22,405 nucleotides of DNA, from IMG/VR virus record IMGVR_UViG_3300025082_000083, positions 1 through 22,405 of that record, one strand, 5' to 3'. The DNA is from a virus. This document shows positions 7,799 through 13,264 of the stretch, one piece after another; the first letter of the stretch is position 1; the number at the start of each line of letters is the position of its first letter. A program made the position numbers and the translations under genes. Under the pieces are notes generated by a model that saw nothing but the letters and a program-made list of their open reading frames with translations, searched no databases and was not told where the DNA came from.

Positions 7799-7835
7799 CC
7801 CCCCCGAACACTATTATTATAGCGTGTCGGGGGGG
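7799..7835 (-). terminator. G/C-tract hairpin, terminator-like, with a promoter -10 box in its loop
   Basis: The left arm at 7799-7811 is seven C then GAACAC; the right arm at 7824-7835 is GTGTC then seven G. They pair completely except for one bulged A. The 12-base loop (7812-7823) contains most of the TATAAT box. Read as minus-strand RNA from the His-rich gene side, the hairpin is followed by UUGCUUUU, a moderate U-run, so it could end transcripts from the UvsX operon. The U-run is interrupted, so termination would be partial. Confidence 0.55.
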
Positions 7836-7845
7836 TGATTGTCAA
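7816..7845 (-). promoter_or_regulatory. Consensus sigma70 promoter upstream of the exonuclease operon
   Basis: TTGACA (7845-7840), an 18-base spacer and TATAAT (7821-7816) are both perfect consensus hexamers. Initiation would fall near 7811-7809, inside the downstream arm of the surrounding inverted repeat, so transcripts started here would not be able to form the hairpin. Confidence 0.85.
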
Positions 7846-7856
7846 GTACTTTCTGT

Positions 7857-8084
7857 CTACTTTCGCTTCTTTGGTTTCCAATGTCCCTTGATGTGACGGC
7901 CGTGCTTATCTACATGCGCCGGCGACCACACCCACACGGTGCCACGATGTCTGTGCTGGTGCACTACCTTCGCCCTACGAGGCGGCGGCGGGGCCTGTAC
8001 ATAACTCGGAACACCCTGGTGTAATGTGTGTGCGTGAGCATGTCCACACCCAAGTGACAGCGATAGAAAAATCATTGCTAACAT
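7857..8084 (-). CDS. Small His-rich exported protein, function unknown
   Basis: This 75-residue protein starts at 8084 with GGAGAG five bases upstream. Residues 1 to about 18 (MLAMIFLSLSLGCGHAHA) look like a signal peptide with possible cleavage after AHA; the SLGC sequence is a weak lipobox at best. The mature part has four consecutive prolines, many histidines (HAHAH, HQHRHRG, HGRHIKGHW) and a WVWSPAHVDKHGRHIKGHW segment that resembles the W-x-x-G-x-W / PGHW repeats of small bacterial envelope proteins. A basic KPKKRK tail ends it. It may bind metal in the periplasm or act at the envelope; a proline-rich outer-membrane spanin is an alternative but weakly supported. It is the last gene of the UvsX operon. 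Confidence 0.65.
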   Translation of the reverse strand: MLAMIFLSLSLGCGHAHAHTLHQGVPSYVQAPPPPRRAKVVHQHRHRGTVWVWSPAHVDKHGRHIKGHWKPKKRK

Positions 8085-8100
8085 ACTTTCTCTCCTTTTT

Positions 8101-9246
8101 TTAAATTTGATGAGGAACTGTTAAGTCCTCTGGATCTGCGTAAAACGCTTTGGCTTCACCTTCTCGACGGTCAAACTTCCTAACAATTTCCTCATCCATT
8201 AGACGCATGACGTTGCTACGAAATTCAGTGTCAGATGTAATTAGTTCCGTCCACTTAGATGGCTGAAACTTTTTAGTGTATCCGTCAGGCATTGCCAGGG
8301 TATACCACGCTCCTGCGCTGGTTAGATACTCGGAAGATTTTATGGCGTCGAACCAAGATTCTTCGTCGCGAATACCAACCTCTTCAGTGCCCCATAGAAT
8401 ACGGAACGCACACGATCTTCCCTGTGTTCCGAACCGAGACTTCTCCAACTTCACCTTCACTTCTGATCCAATTCTAAATCCCTTCTCGTCTTCGATAAAA
8501 GAACTCTTGGCCTTCCTACCTGTCAGCCAGATGCGCAGCGAATAAGAATAATGCATCGCCTTGCCTCCCGGCGTAATGTATGGCGTAGTCATCGCTACGA
8601 TACGAGCGTTGGGTCCTTGTGGGATGTTGGTCTTCAACTGATTCAGTACAATTAAAGTTGCGCGCTTATCAGCCACCGGGATGACCAGCTTTGACATTCC
8701 CTTTGCGAGAATGCGCGCCTTCATCGCCATCGTTGATTGGGGATTGAAATCTCCCTCAACGTCCGAGACAGCCGGGGTGAAGGCCAAAGAATCCCAGATG
8801 AAAACTAACTGTTCATCAGTAGCTCCCAACAGTTCCTCAATTGTCTCCAAGACAAACTCCACAGAGCTAGCTTGAATGTACATTAAGCGCTCTAGATTAC
8901 ACCCTGCTCGCGCTAGAAAATCTGGATCGATGGCTGACTCGGAATCAAAATATACAATCAATTTACCGCTCTTCTGGGCGTTGGCTGCAATCTGCGCAGC
9001 CATATAAGATTTACCTGTAGATTCTAGTCCTGCAATCTCCGTAACTTTTCCGACGGGGATGCCTGCCACACGTCCGCGACAGACTATGGAGTCCAACCAG
9101 CGGCTGCCGGTTGGGATCCATTCTTTCACTTCTGTTGGGTTATCGCCCGTCAAATCGTGCGCAACATTTCTGCCCGCCTTCTTATTAACGAGACTCATTA
9201 GGTCCTGCATTGCTACACGACCTGCCTTTACTTTCTTCTTCGCCAT
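8101..9246 (-). CDS. uvsX: UvsX/RecA-like recombinase
   Basis: The 381-residue protein is a strand-exchange ATPase for recombination-dependent replication and repair. Walker A is GLESTGKS (73-80); the catalytic-Glu region is VYFDSESAIDPDF (98-110), comparable to the DTE.S.D segment of RecA; Walker B is LVFIWDS (147-153). The ATLIVLNQLKTNI and TTPYITPGGKAMHYSYSLRIWL stretches match the RecA/UvsX loop L2 region and following core, and the C-terminal 120 residues are a variable extension. Its length is near T4 UvsX (391). The ATG at 9246 has AGAGGAAAGG upstream. The gene directly before it encodes a PC4-like ssDNA-binding protein, a natural partner on ssDNA. Confidence 0.93.
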   Translation of the reverse strand: MAKKKVKAGRVAMQDLMSLVNKKAGRNVAHDLTGDNPTEVKEWIPTGSRWLDSIVCRGRVAGIPVGKVTEIAGLESTGKSYMAAQIAANAQKSGKLIVYFDSESAIDPDFLARAGCNLERLMYIQASSVEFVLETIEELLGATDEQLVFIWDSLAFTPAVSDVEGDFNPQSTMAMKARILAKGMSKLVIPVADKRATLIVLNQLKTNIPQGPNARIVAMTTPYITPGGKAMHYSYSLRIWLTGRKAKSSFIEDEKGFRIGSEVKVKLEKSRFGTQGRSCAFRILWGTEEVGIRDEESWFDAIKSSEYLTSAGAWYTLAMPDGYTKKFQPSKWTELITSDTEFRSNVMRLMDEEIVRKFDRREGEAKAFYADPEDLTVPHQI

Positions 9247-9259
9247 TTTTCCTTTCCTC

Positions 9260-9481
9260 TTAAAACCTTTTAAGCTGTTCTACAACCGCTTTTAAGAAAG
9301 CCTCTTTTTCTTCCGCGGGAATAGTAACTCCCTTTTTGGTGGGTTTCATTTCTTTGCCGTTCCAATAATATTCACGAATGTCCAAAAACGAAAATCCATG
9401 ATAAGCTCTAGGCTCAATTCGTACTTCTGTTTTTTGAGCGTCAAACTCTCTTTGCTTTAAGCTCGCGTATTTCTTAGCCAT
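9260..9481 (-). CDS. PC4/YdbC-like ssDNA-binding protein
   Basis: This 73-residue protein begins at the ATG at 9481, with GGAGGG just upstream; an in-frame ATG at 9520 lies inside the preceding gene. Residues about 19-72 match the transcriptional coactivator p15 (PC4) domain: V-R-I-E-P-R-A-Y-H-G, then FLDIREYYW-NGKEMKPTKKG as the beta-ridge that holds single strands, then VTIPAEEKEAFLKAVVEQL as the dimerising helix. In bacteria and phages this fold binds ssDNA without sequence preference. It sits 13 bases before UvsX and after the ParB-fold gene, so a role in recombination, replication or transcription of the phage genome is likely. Confidence 0.8.
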   Translation of the reverse strand: MAKKYASLKQREFDAQKTEVRIEPRAYHGFSFLDIREYYWNGKEMKPTKKGVTIPAEEKEAFLKAVVEQLKRF

Positions 9482-9494
9482 TTTCCCTCCTTTA

Positions 9495-10655
9495 TTATAT
9501 CTTGTTGTACAAGGCATCATCTCGTGTAAAGACGAAGATGTCCTTCCCGGGCTGAGTCTTAGTAATTATAATTTCGTCCGGCGTCCACTTAACATACTTG
9601 TAAGAGGAGGTGCGGCCGCGGTTCTTATTCTTAAAAACCTCATTCCACTTTTCCATCAAGGCAGCTGCCCCATAAGTAGCATAATGATTGGCCGAGTCAA
9701 AACACAGAACTGTTGTCCAATTAGAGAGTTCCTTTAATAGCGGGTTGCTATCCCGCACTAATGCAAAGAATTCCTTCAAGCGTCTGAGGCCTTCCTCGCC
9801 ACTAGGAATTCGATTCTGGCTAATGTGAATGAAGGCAGTAACCGCTTCTAATGCAGAGACAGGTATCTCGTCAATATTAAGGAAAGTCGCCTTGATAATA
9901 TCAACGGCAGTCGATATATTGGGGGCTCTTTTGAGGCCCCATTTTACTTCCTTGTGGTCTCCTCCTACCGAACGGATGACCCGCTGCAGCGTTCCGATCC
10001 CCTCGATAAGAGGATTAGTAGAACTCTGATTGGCGTGATCAAGCGAGAACCCGCTAGCGTTAGCAATACTCCATGTATCGCATGCTTGATTGTGGCGCGC
10101 GTGCTTCTGATCTAACAACTGCTGCAGAAATTTATCGTACGATGAAATGGCAGCATTGTTTTTGTCTTGCGCATTAAAAAGGCGCCGGCTTTCTTCGGCG
10201 TTTTTCACCACACGAACCGAAGCCGGAACCATAAACACCCCGTTGAGATAAGCCGCGGTAGAGCGACCACCCCCATTGCGAATGATATAAACGTCCTCCT
10301 CGATGATGTAATCTATATCAATGGCTTCGAACTGCATTACATCAAAGTGTTTTGCAATCGAAAGGATTTTACTATGGCGACTTCGCTGCGTGAGGGCATT
10401 CCTCTGGCCATGGTCCTCCCGAATTTCTGCTGTTCTAATATCAAACAGCGGCATCGGGTACCCCTTTACAAAGATGCCAGCGAACGTGGGCAGCAAGCGT
10501 GGTGCCGTCTGCTTTGTCTTCCATTCATCGAATTCTTCGCGAATACGCGGATTCTCAGAGATGTTTTCTTCAAGAGTATATCGGATTGTCTTGTGGGCCG
10601 TCGCCTGCCGATATTGGGGAGTCACGTCTGACGTGTATTGTGGTTTTAGATTCAT
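9495..10655 (-). CDS. ParB/sulfiredoxin-fold nuclease-like protein
   Basis: A 386-residue protein, first in its operon. Residues about 60-175 look like a ParB/Srx-like domain: a strand with FVKGYPMPLFDIRTAEI, then IDYIIEEDVYIIRNGGGRSTAAYLNG, where the usual DG.HR.AA box of ParB appears as NGGGRSTAAY, then VPASVRVVKNAEESRRLFNAQDKNN. The C-terminal two hundred residues are mostly helical and match nothing I know. In phages such domains occur in DNA-binding regulators or nucleases; the changed box (no His) leaves catalysis uncertain. The ATG at 10655 has TAGGAG six bases upstream. The 13-base gap before the PC4-like gene suggests co-expression. Confidence 0.72.
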   Translation of the reverse strand: MNLKPQYTSDVTPQYRQATAHKTIRYTLEENISENPRIREEFDEWKTKQTAPRLLPTFAGIFVKGYPMPLFDIRTAEIREDHGQRNALTQRSRHSKILSIAKHFDVMQFEAIDIDYIIEEDVYIIRNGGGRSTAAYLNGVFMVPASVRVVKNAEESRRLFNAQDKNNAAISSYDKFLQQLLDQKHARHNQACDTWSIANASGFSLDHANQSSTNPLIEGIGTLQRVIRSVGGDHKEVKWGLKRAPNISTAVDIIKATFLNIDEIPVSALEAVTAFIHISQNRIPSGEEGLRRLKEFFALVRDSNPLLKELSNWTTVLCFDSANHYATYGAAALMEKWNEVFKNKNRGRTSSYKYVKWTPDEIIITKTQPGKDIFVFTRDDALYNKI

Positions 10656-10691
10656 AATTGCTCCTATAATTTAATTTATCTAAATTTGTTT

Positions 10692-10712
10692 AGTACGAAG
10701 CTATCTCGTACT
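10692..10712 (-). promoter_or_regulatory. 5'-terminal stem-loop in the ParB-UvsX operon leader
   Basis: AGTACGA and TCGTACT form a perfect seven-base-pair stem with a seven-base loop, read on the minus strand from 10712 to 10692. It begins within about a base of the predicted transcription start, and lies about 37 bases before the ParB-fold start codon. A 5'-end stem of this kind typically protects mRNA from decay, but could also be an operator. Confidence 0.55.
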
Positions 10713-10717
10713 TCACA

Positions 10718-10746
10718 AGTATAACACAGAACAGTGTCTATGTCAA
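10718..10746 (-). promoter_or_regulatory. sigma70 promoter of the ParB-PC4-UvsX operon
   Basis: TTGACA (10746-10741), a 17-base spacer and TATACT (10723-10718) give a near-perfect sigma70 promoter. The spacer contains ACAC-N6-GTGT (10724-10737), a small palindrome that could be an operator half-site pair. The promoter lies just after the stop of the outer-membrane protein gene. Confidence 0.85.
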
Positions 10747-10752
10747 AGCTTT

Positions 10753-11271
10753 TTACCAGTTGACGCCGGTGGTGATAGCACCGCGCCAGTAATCGTTAAT
10801 GTCTGGGACATAAACGAAGTGAATAGGCACGCTAAATACGCCTGCCTGTTGTGTCCAGCCAAGGGCTGTTACCAAGTGGAAGAAGTTGTCTTCTTCGGCT
10901 GGGTCATAAACTGTTGCAGTCGCTCCGACTGCTACTTGAAGTGCGTCATTAACTTCAAACCCTACTAGGCCACTGACCGAGGGAACAATGACGCTCTGTT
11001 CTAAGCCGCTAATTACTACATTCTCGATGAAAAGAAGATCCAGCCAATCTCCTCCATCCATTGTCTGCTGAAGTTCAAAACCTATGGCGAACATGTGGGG
11101 ACTCTCTAGTCTATCAGTATCGTCGCCATTGTTGAGGTAGTTGTATCCAAACCGCAATCCTTGACGACCTTCCCAGGCCAACGCATCGTCAGCCAGGTCT
11201 GTCACATCGTGAGCCGTTGCTGGATTTGATAATCCCAGACACAACAGCCCCATCAAAATCTTCTTAATCAT
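10753..11271 (-). CDS. Probable outer-membrane beta-barrel protein
   Basis: The 172-residue protein starts at 11271 with AAGGAG upstream. Residues 1-20 are a clear Sec signal peptide: two lysines, a hydrophobic core (ILMGLLCLGL) and an ATA cleavage site before HDVTD. The rest is alternating hydrophobic/polar strands (GLRFGYNYL, HMFAIGFELQQ, GLVGFEVNDALQVAVGATATVY, FSVPIHFVYV) and it ends in tryptophan (TTGVNW). A C-terminal aromatic residue is the BAM insertion signal of Gram-negative outer-membrane proteins. The size fits an eight-stranded barrel such as OmpX/Ail/OmpW-like proteins. It follows the terminator after the SSB gene. A phage-encoded barrel could alter the host surface, for instance to block superinfection; that role is inference. 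Confidence 0.75.
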   Translation of the reverse strand: MIKKILMGLLCLGLSNPATAHDVTDLADDALAWEGRQGLRFGYNYLNNGDDTDRLESPHMFAIGFELQQTMDGGDWLDLLFIENVVISGLEQSVIVPSVSGLVGFEVNDALQVAVGATATVYDPAEEDNFFHLVTALGWTQQAGVFSVPIHFVYVPDINDYWRGAITTGVNW

Positions 11272-11275
11272 TCTC

Positions 11276-11509
11276 TTACTCCTTTAATTGATTATATCGT
11301 CGTGGTTTGAAAATATGCTCTCGCATATCGTAAGTTGTGTGCTGACTTTCAATGGATGGAATGTATGAATTTTTCACCATTTTATACGACGTAGCATTCA
11401 TACACCCAAAACCTGCGGCCGCCAACAAATTGTTTACCTCATTATAGTTTAATCCGGCCCGGATTGCTGAGGCTGCTATCAGACGTTCCACTGGCATCTT
11501 TTTTGCCAT
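11276..11509 (-). CDS. Small hypothetical protein
   Basis: This 77-residue protein has an ATG at 11509 with AAGGAG eight bases upstream and a stop seven bases before the start of the outer-membrane protein gene. It is basic, with an N-terminal helical segment (VERLIAASAIRAGLNYNEVNNLLAAAGFG) followed by NATSYKMVKNSYIPSI. The spacing of two helices around a turn resembles a helix-turn-helix, so DNA binding is possible, but no family is recognised. It lies only 14 bases after the T-run of the terminator and has no promoter that I can see, so it depends on read-through from the SSB promoter. Confidence 0.65.
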   Translation of the reverse strand: MAKKMPVERLIAASAIRAGLNYNEVNNLLAAAGFGCMNATSYKMVKNSYIPSIESQHTTYDMREHIFKPRRYNQLKE

Positions 11510-11523
11510 TTTCTCTTCTCCTT

Positions 11524-11556
11524 AAAAAAACGTGAGGCACCTGTTCCCCGTGCCTC
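11524..11556 (-). terminator. Intrinsic terminator after the ssDNA-binding protein gene
   Basis: On the minus strand GAGGCAC (11556-11550) and GTGCCTC (11540-11534) form a perfect seven-base-pair stem with a nine-base loop, followed after ACG by seven T (11530-11524). It lies 17 bases after the SSB stop. Downstream genes follow at once, so it probably lowers rather than abolishes their expression, leaving SSB as the abundant product. Confidence 0.88.
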
Positions 11557-11572
11557 CCTGCGGGACAAGCCA

Positions 11573-12346
11573 TTAACCAGACATCAATTCATCAAAGGCG
11601 CGATCAACATCACTCTTAGGACCGGCGCCGTATCTGGCAGTCTCAGAAGAACGACCTTCAGCAGATTTATCGCTGGACAGTTGTTCATCGAGAATTGCGT
11701 TGACCTGCTCGGGGCTGAGTCGCTCAAAGAGAGACTCAAAATCAGGCATACGATCAAGGAGGGCGGGGATCGCATCCTTGTCCTCAAGCAACGGCGAAGT
11801 ATTACGACGCATCTTTAGGCTTGTTTGAGGGTAAGCACCGGGTTTAGTGGGCTTAGTGTATGTTAGTGTGATATCGGTTCCCTCTTGTATGTCAGTGACA
11901 TCACCATACTCGGGATCGAGGATATATCCAAGCAACAATTCGTAGGCAGTCTTTCCGTATCCATATACCTTAATGCCCTCCTCTTCTCGACCCCGTACAA
12001 CGACAGGCGAAAAGTACCGTTGGCGTACAAAGAGTGACTTTGCAAGCTTCTTACTTTCCTCATCGTTGTTGTCGCTTCCTTCGCGCCATAGCGCAGAAGC
12101 GAATTCACAAATTGGGCAATGCTCACCATAGTTTCGCTTCGGACATAGAATGCCTCCGCGGTGCTCACCCACATTATAGTGGAAGAACATTTCCTTTAGT
12201 GGATCACCATCCGACGTCGGGATAATACGAATGTCCGTATCTCCGTCCTCCGGTCTAAACCAAACGGAGTTTCCATTTCCGTTTGCATCATATTCGCCGC
12301 GTAGTTGTTTGAGCTTGCGGCGCATCAGCTCCATATCAATTCCCAT
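11573..12346 (-). CDS. gp32-like single-stranded DNA-binding protein
   Basis: The 257-residue protein matches the T4 gp32 type of SSB. The N-terminal residues about 5-20 are basic and helical, as in the cooperativity region. The core holds a zinc motif: H62, then C68, C77 and C80 (HRGGILCPK ... EHCPICEFASALWRE), comparable to H64/C77/C87/C90 of gp32. The OB-like region continues through VKVYGYGKTAYELLLGYI and a YTKPTKPG stretch. The C-terminal tail is acidic and disordered with a conserved end (DVDRAFDELMSG), as expected for the part that recruits replication partners. The ATG at 12346 has AAGGAGA eight bases upstream. It has its own promoter and terminator, which fits a protein needed in large amounts. 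Confidence 0.92.
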   Translation of the reverse strand: MGIDMELMRRKLKQLRGEYDANGNGNSVWFRPEDGDTDIRIIPTSDGDPLKEMFFHYNVGEHRGGILCPKRNYGEHCPICEFASALWREGSDNNDEESKKLAKSLFVRQRYFSPVVVRGREEEGIKVYGYGKTAYELLLGYILDPEYGDVTDIQEGTDITLTYTKPTKPGAYPQTSLKMRRNTSPLLEDKDAIPALLDRMPDFESLFERLSPEQVNAILDEQLSSDKSAEGRSSETARYGAGPKSDVDRAFDELMSG

Positions 12347-12369
12347 GTTATATCTCCTTATGTATGGGT

Positions 12370-12392
12370 GACAATAAGCGTCCCTTACTGTC
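12370..12392 (-). promoter_or_regulatory. 5'-terminal stem-loop in the SSB leader
   Basis: GACAGTAAG and CTTATTGTC form a nine-base-pair stem with one G-U wobble and a five-base loop, read on the minus strand from 12392 to 12370. It begins at or next to the predicted transcription start of the SSB promoter and ends about 23 bases before the start codon. It resembles mRNA-stabilising 5' stem-loops; T4 gp32 is also controlled through its mRNA leader, so autoregulation is conceivable. Confidence 0.55.
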
Positions 12393-12396
12393 TTAT

Positions 12397-12425
12397 ACTA
12401 TACCACTCTCGACGTAGCATGTCAA
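12397..12425 (-). promoter_or_regulatory. sigma70 promoter of the SSB gene
   Basis: TTGACA (12425-12420), a 17-base spacer and TATAGT (12402-12397) form a near-consensus promoter. The TGA inside the -35 hexamer is the stop codon of the upstream tubulin-like gene, so the two features share bases. The predicted start is near 12391. Confidence 0.87.
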
Positions 12426-13264
12426 GAGTTTTCTTGTACTACGTTAGTATGGGCAACGCAGAACCCAAAGTCTTGTGTGTGTTCGGTTTCGTATATGGCA
12501 TACGAAATCTTTTTAAAGGCATTCCGTGGCTTGTCTTTCAGTTGATCTACAATTTGTTTGTGCAAGCTGCCCTCCTTCGCCAACCTTTCATTGTTTATAC
12601 ATAAATAATAACATAAGTCGCGAGGAGTGTCAAGGTCAAAAAGCCATTTTTCTTCTAAATTTTTCATGTTCAGCATGGCCACACTGCGGATGCGATTAAT
12701 CTCGGCCGGCCGAGCCATCACTCCCACTTCCGGCTCTGCATGGGCGAAGTAATTAAGGTAGTGCGCAGTTGAAAAAATGGAGGAATTCAGCCGATCAAAA
12801 TAGCTTTTAATAGGAACTTCCCCCAGCGCATCTTCTATGCTCATGTTGGATAATAAAGTGATAGAGTTAAACACACCGGAGCGCGCATACTCTTGCAGCA
12901 CCCCATACACTACGTTTTCAATCAACTTGGGAATACCGGTTAAAAGAGTAGTGTCTGGTTTAATATAGAATACATCAACCTTCTTGTGTTTCAACTGCTC
13001 CAACACAGCCAATGAATAATTGGAACTATAAGAAGAGCCCATTATAAATACTTGGACATGATCGTCCACGGTAGAGAAAAACTTTGTCAAGTCCGGAGGT
13101 TGATTTTCGTATTCCTCTGGTTCTTCAAAACGTTTTAATTTGAATTTATACTTAGACGTACGAGCTACCTTATCATTCAACACATAAACATTATATTGAG
13201 GTGTTTTGCTAAATTTTTCTGCAATGGCCGAAGCACCATTGCCGATACCAATTATAGAAATCAT
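12422..13264 (-). CDS. Divergent FtsZ/tubulin-superfamily-like protein (tentative)
   Basis: The 280-residue protein does not match a named family by exact motif, but its elements run in FtsZ order. It opens with a strand and glycine loop, SIIGIGNGASAIAEKF (compare VIGVGGGG.NAV), then YNVYVLND (compare .FIAINTD). At about residues 72-90 is VQVFIMGSSYSSNYSLAVLEQL, in the place of the tubulin signature GGGTG(T/S)G, here degenerate. Then come DVFYIKPDTTLL (compare VGVVTKPF), SITLLSNMSIEDAL (compare LIVIPND.LL), a helix YFDRLNSSIFSTAHYLNYF and PAEINRIRSVAML (compare INVDFADVRTVM). Known phage relatives are PhuZ and TubZ. The loss of the GGGTG box may weaken GTP binding. The ATG overlaps the polymerase stop (ATGA). 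A plain Rossmann dinucleotide-binding protein is the alternative. Confidence 0.5.
   Translation of the reverse strand: MISIIGIGNGASAIAEKFSKTPQYNVYVLNDKVARTSKYKFKLKRFEEPEEYENQPPDLTKFFSTVDDHVQVFIMGSSYSSNYSLAVLEQLKHKKVDVFYIKPDTTLLTGIPKLIENVVYGVLQEYARSGVFNSITLLSNMSIEDALGEVPIKSYFDRLNSSIFSTAHYLNYFAHAEPEVGVMARPAEINRIRSVAMLNMKNLEEKWLFDLDTPRDLCYYLCINNERLAKEGSLHKQIVDQLKDKPRNAFKKISYAIYETEHTQDFGFCVAHTNVVQENS

Noticed and set aside
7805-7830. LexA-like GAACA/TGTTC sequences near the promoters at 7816-7845 and 10718-10746
   Set aside because: The half-sites do not form a proper spaced palindrome of the known type; only short matches are seen.
10747-10755. Terminator after the outer-membrane protein gene, AAAGCTTT
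   Set aside because: The palindrome is only eight bases, has no loop and no T-run after it.
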